Source of the DNA: Xiphophorus maculatus
Lineage: Eukaryota > Chordata > Actinopteri > Cyprinodontiformes > Poeciliidae
Assembly: GCF_002775205.1 (NCBI RefSeq)
Contig: NC_036443.1
Coordinates: forward strand, 15,511,373-15,575,372
Reading direction: 5' to 3'
Length of the DNA: 64,000 nucleotides
Position numbers and translations under genes: made by a program. The notes beneath the pieces were generated by a model. The model saw only the letters and a list, made by a program, of their open reading frames with translations. It was not told where the DNA came from and ran no database searches. Below, piece after piece: positions 14,830 to 28,679 of the stretch. Within the stretch, counting starts at the first letter, position 1, and the number at the start of each line of letters is the position of its first letter.

Positions 14830-16860
14830 CCGTTAATCTAAATATCAGTCACACAAAGCAAACATAAAAACAAAGTTACTAAAATAGCTTTTTGTCAAAC
14901 AGCACAAGAGTTTTGCTTATTCCCTCACTGCCATATTTCAGGTGGGCTGATAGGGAAATTGCTTTGGTTTTAGCTGGGATGTCACTCTGAAACTGTCATG
15001 CTGGCTGCTTTGCCCCAGGTTATTGGATGCCTTGGCGCTTGAACACACATCCAAGGTGACTGGAGGGAAAGAAGAAAATATACAGAGAAATGTTGCACAG
15101 CTTGCCATGCTAACTAAAATATTTGGCACAACTGGATCTGTAATGAGTGATGACTCCGCTCTGACTCGGTCGAGCAAGTCTTCCTTCTTTATTTCTGTCC
15201 AAGTCTGAACATCCTGCAGTTCACTGGGAGCTCAAACTTCCAGGGTAGGAGACATCACAAGGGACAGATTGACCAATCAGATGTGCACCTGGGATAGTAT
15301 GAGAACTGCAGTCAGTTAAAAAGTTGATTAATTCTGTTTTTATAAAACCTGACAAAATGTCAACAAGTGTTAGAGTGTTTACAAAAGGAACAGGTGTCAA
15401 CAAGTGCTATCTTGTTCACAAAATATCAACAATCACTTCAGCTATAACCCACAACTGAGTCTGTTTTCAGTTTACTATTTTTCTAAAACATGTCAACATT
15501 ACAGTGAATAAAAAAAATCTTCAGGTAAGGTTTTATTCCTTAGTTACAATCAAAATTTGTGACTAACCTTGCATTACTTCAAACATTCTTGGGCGTTCTA
15601 ACTTAAGGAATAAAATTATCAATTTTAACTAACCTTTTTTCCAGTCTAACTTACATGGAACCTTACCAGGACTGTTTGGCATTTAGATTATCATATCAAA
15701 CCATTAATATCATTGAAATCATCACAGTTTGGAGACTGCAGGAGATCAACTGCAAGAATGAGTTTGCTTAGACCACATTTATGGTCCAACAAGGGCATCC
15801 GATGGAACTGGAGAAAAGCAGCTCTTTCAGGTGAAAGGTCAAATTTAAGGTGTGCATGTGCAGTACATCAGTTTTACCAAATTAATTTAAATTCATTATA
15901 ATTAAAATTGAAATCAGTCAAATGAGTTGTTCCATGCCAATGGGGTGTTTGTTTTGGACGCTCTCCAGAAACAACATAAGATGTTTAAATATCTTTCGTA
16001 GAGAGTCAAGCAAAATTGTTGGAAAAATTACTGCTGTGTGTTTCAGAAAGTTTGCCTGTTGTCTCGTCAGCCAACAAAATTTGCGCACAAAAATCTTAAA
16101 TGTTTTAATTTAAATGGGTTTTTTTTGTTTTGTTTTTTGGTAAATGTCAGATGCATATCATTACATATGGTTCTGGGTTTCTTTGTGACCTCCTGGATGA
16201 GTCATTCATAGGTTTTTTGTTGGTTAGCCCCTCCTAGGAAGGTTCACCACTGTTCCATGATTTCTCAATTTGTGGATAATGGCTCTCACTGTGATTCATT
16301 AGAATGGCAAATTTTTAGCAAGGAATATGTAACCCTTTTAAAACTGATCAATACCAATAACTCTACTTTTTACCTGTTGTTTAATGTCTTTAGATGTTTG
16401 TTTTTTATATCTTTTTGCTTGCTTCATGTTGTCAGACAGGTACTGTTTAAGTGATTTCTTGATTATACAGGTCTGGTACTAATCAGACCTAGCTTGGCTA
16501 GTGGAACTGAGCTGAGCTTTCCTTCAAATGTGGTTTAATCCGAGTAAATTCATGATGTAACAATGGTGGCGAATCTGCATTTTGCACTGGATTTACTCTG
16601 ATTATCTGTCTGGTAGTAGTTTTTGATCATCAGAAACAATTGTATAGGGGGAAAACATTTTTACAGCACTGTGTAAATGTTTTCCCAATATGTTTGCACT
16701 CCCAAAAAATCGATATATAGGAGTCGATACGTCGGTTTAAAAAAGCAATTAATGTTAATTCTGATTAATATGATACAAATATGTCTTCATTTGGTATATC
16801 TACAATGTGATGTGTGTCGGCTTTCTTTTATATTATACTATAATCCTGGTTTCTCTGTTT
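14830..16860. other. wnt10b-arf3 intergenic sequence, nothing recognised
   Basis: This is AT-rich sequence of ordinary complexity. I found no exon, RNA gene or clear transposon. A T-run lies at 16120-16137. The short open frames are at chance level. Confidence 0.5.
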
Positions 16861-19450
16861 CACTTGTTTAAGGGCTCTTTAGATTCTTCCCACATGTACC
16901 ACATGTCAAAGTGAGAGATGGACCTACTTTAGTCCTGAAGTGATGCTCAGGGTTGTGTGTGTTGGCCTGAGCGCGTGCATGTCTGTGTTTAATACTGTGT
17001 AAATGTGGGGATAAGCTTGATGCACTACAGATTTGGGAGGTGAGAGGCTTTTTTATGGCCACTCCACGCTGAGAGAAGGACATTTTATAGCCGCAGGATA
17101 TTGTTTCCCTAAAAGTATGACTTTTATTACTGGAGAGCCGCATCGAGATGGAGCAGAGAGTTGGTGGTGATTATACCAGTCTTTTGCTGCGTGAGGATCT
17201 GAGGGGATCATCTGTCCAGAGTTCATAGCCAAGGATGTAACTTGTTGAACCACTCGGTGCCCGGGACGCTCCACGGCTGTTGCTGAGGGGACAGACGAGC
17301 GAAAAATATAAACACGCCTATAGAAATGGACGCATCTATGCGGAAAGACGTGTGTATGTCGAAGCACATACACACGGCACAATCAAAACCATGCACGCGT
17401 GCATGAACTGTGGATGTAGCAAAATGCTAATGTCGCCACAGGACTTGATTTATGATGACTGCATTCCTGGATATCTTAGATAATCCAAACTGTCTTTGTG
17501 CTCAGCCTGCTGGGAAAAGCCTTTCTGCCACATAGGATTTAATGCCAATTAAGTTTTGTTTGTAGGGACTTTGGTAAATATCCCAAGACTCCAGAGGAAT
17601 GACAGTGCCAGTGGCTGAGTTGACTGCTCTCCCCCTTTTATATCTTTTTTTTTTCTGAGGGAGTTGTGGAGGGGTTACGCAGGGAAGGTATAAGCAGGAG
17701 ACTGCAAATGGCTTGGAATGATAAAGGCCTGGATTTCTGGTTTGCATTTCTTCATTCCTTTATCATTTCACCCTGGAGCTGCTGCATAAGGGAATTTCCT
17801 GTCACTGTTTCTCCCATGTGTGAGACAGAGGTTGGGTGGACTTTTTCTTTCTTCCCATTCTCCCCCTCGTCGTTGCAGAGACACATGCATAGCAACGCAT
17901 AGACTGCCCCTATAACCACCCCCCCTTGAGTAATGACATCCAGATTGGGCTGAAATTAAAGAGAGGCAGGCAAGGCGAGGAAGTCAGGAGAGATAAAAGT
18001 CACCCGCCTTGACTGACACGATGATTATATGTATAAAGTAAGGCGATTTAGAGTGTTTAGTTGGATATGAAGATGTGGGGGTCTAGGTCTTCTTGCCCTT
18101 CATGCAGTGGTGATGCAGCAGCAGTGGACAAACAGAGTTACTGAGATGGGGTGAATGAACTGTACTGTGTATAAAAATGTGCCTCAAAACATCTGCTTCT
18201 CAACTCCCCTTGCATTTTTTGATGTGGGACAGGCAGAGAAGGAGAGCGGGAGAGAAAACACAAGGAGCCAGCTACCCAGAACATCAAAGCCCCTGCCCTC
18301 AACGTACAGGCCCTCATTAGTTCAGCTAGCAGAACCAGCGACTCTTGTGATTGTATTTGCTTGGGGTGCGTTCTGGCAGACACATCAGAGGAAAGGCTTC
18401 TTTAAGTCATAACTCCCCACCCTACCTCTCCCGCCGCCACCCGAGCCCGCCGTAACCCCCCTGTAACCCTCGCCGAGCTCCAAAACCGGGCCTGCTCCCC
18501 CACCATCCACTCCACCCCGTAATCTGGTGTGCAGCTGCAAACATCTGCTCCCCTTTTGATTCCTCAGCCTTCGCCGCTGAATTGATAAACACATCTTTTA
18601 CCGGACCGCTGACTGACACGCAACACAGCGGAAGAAGAGAGGCAAATGTTGGATTCACCCACAACTGCCGAGCTGGTTTCAGGTTGTGTCATTTAATCAC
18701 ACTGCTTTAGTTCTGGTGGATAAACAAGCATCCGGCACATGATAAAATACCAAAACAATGACTGAAGTAGATTAAACCAAAACGGATATAAATTCACTTT
18801 GTTCTGTTGCCTCTTGTGTCACTTTTATTATCTGTGACACAAGAGTGGCTTCTGCCAGGAAGTATCACTTGGCATCCAATTACAGTCAGGCAATGACTTA
18901 TTCATAAAGATGATTCCTGTGTTAATTATTTAAGCATGCTTGCCAGGAGACTTTATGTTACTTAGGATTCATTGTCTGGGCTTCTGTAATAAGACGAAAA
19001 CCCCCCAACATATTTTCACATAGAGGATGGTGTGTTAATGATATGCTGACGATAAGTTTTTTTCTTCTGAAATGAGGAAAGACAAATAACCATTTTGCCA
19101 TTTGTTTTATTGATCCAAACAGTCTTTATTTTATGAGTTTGAGAAATGTTCTGTCTTTGCCGTAGAAGCTGAATAAACACTTAAAATTAGTCTTCAAAAT
19201 GTTACAGATCGGTGAAAATAAATATTTATGTAAGATATTTTTTCCCACCCATCTATCCTTCCATGTGTAATATTTATACAAGCATTGCATAATTAGACTA
19301 TTATTGAAGTACTGTGACATATCCATAAATTAAATCAATGAAAAAGTGACCTTCATAAATCATGTTAATTAATTACACACACACTGATGTATTTCAAGTG
19401 TTTTTCATTAATTAGCGGCAAAGCTAGCAGCTAATTAAAAGTAAACTTAG
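16860..19450. promoter_or_regulatory. candidate cis-regulatory block between wnt10b and arf3
   Basis: This block is repeat-poor and of high complexity, unlike the transposon-rich intervals elsewhere in the window. Two sub-blocks stand out. The first, 18840-18990, contains CATCCAATTACAGTCAGGC and TGTTAATTATTTAAGC. The second, 19360-19440, contains TTAATTAATTA, CATTAATTAGCGGC and CAGCTAATTAAAAG. These are dense homeodomain-type cores typical of developmental enhancers. The block is 3' of wnt10b and 5' of arf3, so it could serve either, or wnt1. This is inference from composition only. Confidence 0.35.
18811..18845. repeat. perfect 12-bp inverted repeat (hairpin)
   Basis: The arms CTCTTGTGTCAC (18811-18822) and GTGACACAAGAG (18834-18845) are exact reverse complements with an 11-base AT-rich spacer. 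It sits within the candidate regulatory block. Confidence 0.9.
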
Positions 19451-19914
19451 TTGTTTTTCTGTCTTCTTGCACTGATGCAGTACTTTATGTAAAAGGGTAC
19501 ATTACTAAAAATTTGTGATAAAATGTCTCCAATATTTAAAAGAAATAATCACTGGAAATGTATAACTCTCTGGAAAAAACAAAACAAAAACAGAAGCCAA
19601 ATATAAGTTTCACATTTTAAAATGAATTCCCGAAACAGACTTTTAAAGGATTTTCTGTTTTTCTGGAATGTTCCAATAATGTATAAATCAAATGATAACC
19701 TTGTAATGTTGACGGTTGTACTGATTTTTTTAAAAATAAATTTGACAAAAGACACGCTACAGAAGCGTTTGAGAAGATTTCTCGGGACTTTATATTTATT
19801 TATTTAGTTGTTTCGTACTGAATAGGCATGTGGAGAGCAGCTGCGTGCTCGCAGTCCACCTGCTTTTTTGAGAAAGTCACCTGAGGATGGCAAACGTGAG
19901 ATGCGTTCATAGCG

Positions 19915-20022
19915 TCCAATGTATCGCGAGAACTCACTGCAGCAAAGCCTAAAGTCATCGCGAGACTATCATCCAGTCCTTTGCCTGCTGAATCCAGCTG
20001 GTGTCCTGCCTGCCGTTGACGG
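19915..20022 (+). promoter_or_regulatory. arf3: probable arf3 promoter and non-coding first exon
   Basis: Two near-copies of the TATA-less promoter element TCTCGCGAGA lie here: TATCGCGAGA (19922-19931) and CATCGCGAGA (19956-19965). Sequence rising in CpG follows, ending in GACGG with an ideal splice donor GTAAGT at 20023. The coding exon of arf3 has an acceptor (TTGCAG, ending 22849) 17 bases before its ATG, so an upstream non-coding exon must exist. This is the best visible candidate and would give an intron of about 2.8 kb. Human ARF3 also has a non-coding first exon. Confidence 0.5.
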
Positions 20023-21858
20023 GTAAGTGTGAATGAGATGGAAAAGGTGAACATTTCAACAGATGAGTTCAAGTTTTAATTTATGAAATATTGTGCCGCT
20101 GTTCCGACGTCCTTAAACGCACCTTTCTTTGTAAACTGTCGTGTTATCGACGATATCCGGCCGTTTTTTCGTCGTGACTGTGCGCGGGGATTACAGCGCA
20201 CAAATCGACGCGTACATTTTCCCTCTGAATGCCCCAAAAATCATGAGCCGACATCAGAAGCAAAGAGGCACACCTGACTAGCTGTCGTATCCAGAAACAA
20301 GTCGGGAGCCATCGGCTGCCCGGACTGCAGCATCTCCCTTCCCTTCGCCTCCCATTATGACCGATGTATGAGCAGCCCTCTGCAGCTGTAACAGGCTGTG
20401 CTAGCAGCTCCTTCCTGCTCATGTTGTATAAAATATTTGGTATTGGCTCTGAAATGTCACAATGATTTCCAGAGTGAAGATTGTGATGCCCCACGTGAAA
20501 ACCCTGCTAACATTAAGTGTCTCTGAGGTGAAGTGCGTTGGCAGAAGTTAAGAGCAGAGTTGGCCTATTAAAGGGTCAGTACCACTAAGGGCCACAGAGG
20601 GTGAACTGAACAGCATCTCAAATCTCACCGCTGCTCTGTGAAAATGTTTTGAAGTTGTTGAGATGAGATGGTATTGATAATTCATATCTTCACTACAAAA
20701 TTGATAAATAGATATTGCATGCGGAAGTGAACGAGAAACACACAGATCAGGCATGACATTGTGGCCACTGATGATCTTATTATAACAGGCAGCAAGTGAA
20801 GCCTTTATCTTCAGCTTTCATTTATTCAAAGTAGGGACATAATCTGGAAGGCAGGCCGGTATGCAGATGTTGCTATGACTCCTACCATAACTAAGCATGG
20901 TTTAAGATCATTGACAGTTTGATGGCTTTGGCCTTTTTCGGCAGAGTAATGCCCTGCTGTAAGGGGGGAAAAAATGACTTGAGGATCACAACAATGAGTT
21001 TGAGATGTTCACTTGACTTCCAGGTTTCCCAGATCTCAAACCAATCTTGCATCTGTGGGTTTTTGCTGGACAAACAATTCTAATCCCTGGAAACCTCATT
21101 TAATAGTTTGACCACACTTAAGTCAGGACGATTTCCCAATAGCTCATTCCTGTTTTGGTCCCTATTACACACATTATGCTTGATTGCTTAAAGGAATAAA
21201 ACATCCTAACCATTTCTCTGCTCCTTCCTAAGGTTACATTGCTAATATAGAGGAATTTTCTCATGGTAGTGGTCAGGGACACAGTTAAAATGAATAAAAA
21301 GCAAAAGCAGCAACATCTATTTCTCAGCATTTTCTATCTTCAATCTCTGTATCAACAAGCTCACTGACAGTGGCTGTGCAGTTTCGTGCGTGTAATTGAT
21401 TAAATGACATCGGAAATCTAAAGGTTATTACTGCAGCTCTCACTATGTTTTAAACATACAGTAGTCATCTTAATGCTTGAGTTCAAGTTTGGTCATGACA
21501 ATCTGACTAATTCAGATTTTAGACACCATACATAAATAAATAATGCCTCTCTTTTTTTTTCCTGGCTTTGTTTGTTTTTGCATTTAACAGTTTTCAGAGA
21601 TTATGGATTATTGTGAAAACACGTATTACAAACAAACAAAAATAATCTAGAGTGCCACATAGACGTTCCGTTGAATTAAATATTTGAATTAAATCTGTTT
21701 TATTTTATCCAAATAGGCAAGTGCGTTTTATAAGGCAAAAATATAAAAGGGGATTTTTAATCACAATGACATAAAATAATAATACATCTAAGATTTTTTT
21801 TTAAGTTAAGACAATAGGATGTTTCTTATAGTGTATTGATTGTGTGTACCATACACAC

Positions 21859-22603
21859 TCACAGACTACGTTATGTGTCCTTTAACGTGCAAATTGATCG
21901 TTCTACTTGCTTTGCTTCAGTTGCCAGCAAACAGCTGAATGGGTAGTTAACCTGCTTCACATGAAAGCTGATCCACCTAACAGCAGAGATCCAGAGAGCA
22001 GTAGTGTAAAAGTAGCTGTTTACAGTAGCAGAGCCTGGTCAGCCGCCTGTCAACGTGTGAAGTGGAATTTTACAGACTTTCCCCTTAGATGTTTGCTGAG
22101 GCGCTAACATTTCGACTGTGGTTCTGGCTGTCTGAAGTCACGGGGAAAAGAAAGTGATGGGAGGAAGCTAAGTACACTGTAGCGGCCAGATCCTGCTAAT
22201 CAAACGTGCATGAATGTTTTGATCGTCAGAAAGTGTGGCCACCTCTATGGAAGCAGGAGTTTTGCTCGTTTCTTGGCCTGGACCACGTGTGAGTCAGCCT
22301 GAAGCCAAGTAGGGAAGACATCAGCAATGACCTTTGGGAAGCAATCGTTGTTGCCCATCAATCCAGGAAGAGTCAGCGGTTCTTTTTCCGAAGTTCATGG
22401 CAGCGGCATTAGAAAAAGATTGAACATGCTTGAAAAGGTTGTAAGGAGAAGGGATCTTCCTTTAGACATCCACCCGCTAAACCCGTGGGCCTACACCCGC
22501 TTAGGGTCATCGGGGGGCTGGTGCCTATCTGAAGTAGCCATTGGGGTGACAGGCGTGAAACGTTGTCAGTCCGTCACAGGCTACGTTATGTGTCCTTTAA
22601 TGT
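21859..22603 (+). repeat. 30-bp direct repeats 715 bp apart
   Basis: The segment at 21859-21888 recurs at 22574-22603 with two mismatches; its shared core is CTACGTTATGTGTCCTTTAA. The second copy abuts the end of a SINE fragment. The intervening DNA holds no gene. The pattern could be a partial duplication or long flanking repeats of an insertion. Confidence 0.75.
22465..22580 (-). mobile_element. degraded 3' part of the ATGG-tailed SINE
   Basis: On the minus strand this resembles the 3' half of the SINE at 1642-1998. The shared landmarks are GGTGCCTATCT (reverse of AGATAGGCACC) and CCGTCACAGG, plus a decayed ATCCACCC tail on the left. It is more diverged than the other two copies. Confidence 0.55.
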
Positions 22604-22719
22604 CACAGGGCTCCTTTAGACATATTAGACCAAATTACAGATATTTAATTACAGCAACTGATCCTTCCACAAGACAATGAGGCAATTGTGTAAAAAGTAT
22701 ATCAAGTCATCGCTTCTAA

Positions 22720-24552
<1,833 letters not shown>

Positions 24553-26454
24553 GGAGCTGGTCGGGGAAGAGTCTGGGTGGAAGGTTGCAGTAAGTCTGTT
24601 GTGTTCACTAAATAGAGAGAAATCACTCAAAAAGCTCCCAGGAGATAGACTCTCCCCGCTGATATTTCTATCTTTCCGTTTCTGTACTTATGATTCATTC
24701 GACTCGTTTGGATCTGTGGTGAGATTTTTATTTAATTTTTTTTAAATTTAATGATTTACAAACAAATTGTGTCAAAGCTGATCAAAACCGATCTATGCTA
24801 TTCAGACTGAACGCGTCAAATATTGGGACTTAATTGTGCGACATTACAATGAAGGCGTATGACTCTTCACGTCTTTACAGTCTGGGATGTACATCGAATA
24901 TTTGCCATTTTCAGAACATGACGGCAGAACCGCCTCACGTTAGAATCCACGAACCTGGTGTAAATTGCAAAGAATGTCGTAAATGTGTAGCGGGATGGTA
25001 TGCCAGAACATCAACTCACAACTTTACATGCAGTACGCTTCTACGGGCTCAGACAATATAAGCTCTCACTAGCGTGGAATTGTGTTCCCCAGATTTTATT
25101 TACGCGACACAACAAATTAGGTTCAAGATTGTATTTATTTTAAGCATATTTATTTTCTCTATTTATTTTAAGAAACATGAACTCTGCCGATGCCGATATG
25201 AATGATCGCCTTCGTTTGTTTATTTATCGATTGATGCTAAGCTCTAAGTGCATCGAATGATTTCTTTTTGTAATGAAATGTACATATGCTGCTCAGGCAG
25301 CTGTGTGAAAAAAACAAAAACAAAAGAAAGCCTCTATAGTTTAACTGTGCATTATTGCTGCTTCCCAACCTGCATGGAAATATCCCTCATTTGGCCTTGT
25401 GGGAACTAATGAAGGCTTTTGCTGTAAATACTATAAAACAAATGTTCTCGATGGCTCAGAGAGGGTTAAAGACAACTCATCCGGCCTCAACGAGGTGCGA
25501 TATCCAAGCTAATGCAGATGACAGAACAGACAGCCACTCTCTACCAGCTTAGCGAGGAGAGAAAAAGATAAAAAAATAAAAAGCGCTGCCGCTGCTGTCA
25601 GCCTTTCCTGCAGAGAGTGATTCAGCACAGCATGTGATTGGCAGTTTTTAGAGCTTACTCGGTTCTGAATGTTTATTTATTCGAAAATCAAATTTTTCTG
25701 CTTCGGCTTCTTCATCCGACGGGGCTTTGCTCGTTCGTCACACCGTGCTACGGCTTTTGTTCACCAGATCTCCGTATGCGTCTCGTCGCACATTGCCATT
25801 TATCGCTCTACGCGAACGCACTGCCCTGATCTGCTTGTCCTTCTGTTCCTTCATTTGGTTTGATTTCATCGCTTTAGGTCGATTTTTCTTATGCCTTGAG
25901 TTTTCGCACGGTCAGAAAACAAGAGAGAGCGATTGAAAGTCATACTGCATCATAAGGCATGTTAATACTGTAAAAGATGTGTAATTAAAAGTGGAATATA
26001 CTGTACTAGCCTGTTTCCTTCAGACTATATTTGTTAGTCAGAATCACTGCTGCTGGTTGGATCAATGCTGTACTAAAATAAATTGTCATGAATTTGTGTA
26101 AAGTTTACCGAAAAAACCTTCTAATATGCAAACGAGCATGCTTTTTTTATGTCGGCGCGCAACTGTATATACTGTATGTTACCGTGGCAGGAGAAGTGAT
26201 CCACTGTTACTCTCAGTGTAGATAAATGGGTCAGCGTGTTGGCAGCTGATTACAACCGACAACAGCTTGTACGTGTGAGTGTGACGTGTTTATCTATCAT
26301 GTTCTGTTTGCTGTGAATTTTCATTTTGTGGCCTTATTATGTCAGTGGCTTCTTTTCTCTTTGATAACAGATTTGTTTGTGGAGAACACGTCCAGTATTT
26401 CACCTGATATCTGTGACATTGTTGTGGCTAAACATCCTTCTTTCAGAGATTATA

Positions 26455-26492
<38 letters not shown>

Positions 26493-26660
26493 CATCGTCG
26501 GGTGAAGAGAAACGAGGCCGGGCAACATTTTGTTCTGATGCATTTCCAGAAATGTATTCAGAAGGAAACTTTATTAGAATATGAACAGGATGTAAACAGA
26601 AACTGGTGTCAAAATTAAGAATGATCTGATGATTCCTGGTATTTCAAAAACCAATAAACG
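24553..26660 (+). other. arf3: probable arf3 3' UTR
   Basis: This is 2.1 kb of non-coding sequence after the arf3 stop, without transposon signatures. AATAAA occurs at 26653-26658 and a weaker AAATAAATTG near 26077. Vertebrate ARF3 transcripts have long 3' UTRs, so this length is reasonable. An (ATT)n run lies at 26455-26492. Confidence 0.5.
26455..26492. repeat. (ATT)n microsatellite
   Basis: About 12 perfect ATT units lie within the presumed arf3 3' UTR. Confidence 0.95.
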
Positions 26661-28679
26661 ACCAAATTAAACAGATTTCTCTTGTTTCTGCCTCATGTGT
26701 AATGTTTTTGCTTTAAGCTCAGTATTCGAACACGTCGGCCGTACAGTCATGTTCAACGAATTAGGGCGTTTTTGACAAGTTCATTTACGCCAGCTCATTT
26801 CACCAAGTTTGGTTACACACAGATGTTTTCAAGCCTGCGTTATAATTAATTGTGATGATTTCTTTTGCTGAAAGTGAATTACAACGTAGGGTTAGAATAT
26901 TAGATGAGACCAATAAAAATTAACATATAAATGCATTTTTTAACACATGACTACATAAAACAATATAGGCCTCCTCAGAGACAATCTTGAAAAGTCTGCA
27001 AATGCTCCAAATGTGGATTTCCGTTTTCCTAAATTCCTCATATATCCAAATATGTAAGTACATTGTACTGAAGGTCCTAAAACAAGAACAAAAATTCAGT
27101 CTAATATTGTATTTTATTGATATATTCTAAAGCGGTGGTGGACACCAAAAGAATTGCTTAAACAGGTGTGAAGAACATAATTTTACATGATTTTTTTTCT
27201 CCCCCCTCATCCGAAGCTGTTGGCATTAAGAAAACTTTGGCACAGTCTTCTAGTTCCCTTGTGGACTCATTTTTGTCTGAGCTGATCGATAGGGCATGTA
27301 GGGGGGCATAGGGGGGAAGAATGCAGCTGTGTCTCCAAGGGTGTGACAGCAGTATGTGAGTCGGAGCTGCTCCCAGAGTCACCAGCTCCCCCCGGGGCCC
27401 CCTGCAGGACGGCTACAATGGCGGCCCCAGGGCGGATGCCATAGCTGGGATTCCCACCCGTAACCGGGACACCTTCGCCCAGGGCACAGACACACTGGCA
27501 GCAGCCACACAATCAATTCATCAATCTCTGAAGGGAGTGGTCGCTGCAAAAGGCCACAGCAGGGAGCGCTCACAGTTTGCTTCTCCACCGGACAGGGCCA
27601 CCAGGACACTGACGCAGACACTGAAGGAAATCATCACTTATTCATCTAAAGCATAGGACTAAAAACAAAAAATGTTTTTTTTTTTTTTTTTATGTGTGTG
27701 TTATTGGCGTTTCCAGTGCTATGTCACATCCTGAACTTTTTCACACTAAATGATGTGGCCGACTCCTGATTACACCGATCCAAGGTTGTGCAAAGTTTTA
27801 TTTGACCTTAACAGTCCTAAATGAATGTAATGCTACATAGCATTAGCAAGTATAACAACTAATAAGTAATTTAAAAGAAAAAAATGACCTTGCATTTATG
27901 AACACTGACACTGAGTCCACCTGCAGCAGACTGGGACTCCAGGAGCCAACGTTCAGACTCTGGCTCCCCCTACTGGACAGAAATTTATTAGACAATTCCG
28001 TACTTTTCAACTTCTAAAAAAGTTATTATCGCTTCATTTTCTACTTCAATCCAGATTTAGTCCAGATCAAATTTAATACAAAAGTTTAACCTCAGAAACG
28101 GGATATTTTTAAAAAATTTTAAAAAAAAAGTTCCTTCGCATGGATACTTCTGCACAAGCGAATAGCTTTCACGTTTCCTGTTCTCTTCCAAAAAATAAGA
28201 TTATGAGCAAATCTGTCTGAAGCACTTGCCGATAACCCGTCCATTAGCAGCGATTATATAGATTAGTCTGCCGTATCACTTCCCCAGATTCAAGCTCAGG
28301 AATTTTTTATCTTCTCTGAAGCCATTTTCCCCAAATTAAGCTTGCTCTTGTTTTGGGTTCAGAAGTCACTTGACCATCAGACAATGTGGCCTTTGTGGCA
28401 GGCAGCTCCATACGCATCAAAGAGGTGATTAACCAGTTGACGCGGCTCTGGCGGACAATACTGCTCTTTACAGGGGGAAACAGTGCGTCCACTCAGACTC
28501 CTCAGAGCTGCGTCCACACGCAGCAGCTGAACCAAAACAACTGCAGACAGAGTCACACGGGGTGGTTCACACCAGGAAGATTCGGTCTGAATCTGTTGAT
28601 TCGAAAATATGTTATTTTGCATGGCTGTATTTGTAACTTTTTGTGCTCTTTATTATTTAGCCCTGGCCGAGATTAAAAG
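26661..28679. other. arf3-erbb3 junction zone
   Basis: This is a 2 kb spacer between the arf3 and erbb3 blocks, which are far apart in human. It contains a GC-rich pocket (27290-27654, listed separately), a 20-base T-run near 27673, and a CCCCCTACTGGAC sequence at 27966-27978 that resembles an inverted CTCF core. Around 28380-28600 there is complex sequence without a recognised match. I see no exon that can be tied to a known gene. Confidence 0.45.
27290..27654. other. unassigned GC-rich pocket with opposed open frames
   Basis: This is a sharply GC-rich island in AT-rich surroundings. On the plus strand one frame is open from about 27360 to a stop at 27652-27654 without an ATG. It includes the peptide GYNGGPRADAIAGIPTRNRD and a later TLTQTLKEII. 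On the minus strand an 81-codon frame (27512-27267) overlaps it. I recognise neither product. It may be a decayed exon, a CpG island, or chance openness caused by GC content. No splice partners were identified. Confidence 0.3.

Noticed and set aside
22327-22680. 117-codon frame upstream of arf3
   Set aside because: Its second half lies in a degraded SINE fragment and the first half resembles no protein. There are no exon signals.
24834-25061. 75-codon frame with several cysteines after arf3
   Set aside because: It sits in the presumed arf3 3' UTR and has no family resemblance; it is at chance level for its length.
28386-28676. 96-codon frame before erbb3
   Set aside because: No recognisable domain or splice context; overlapping frames on the other strand are equally open. 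It is more likely promoter-proximal sequence.
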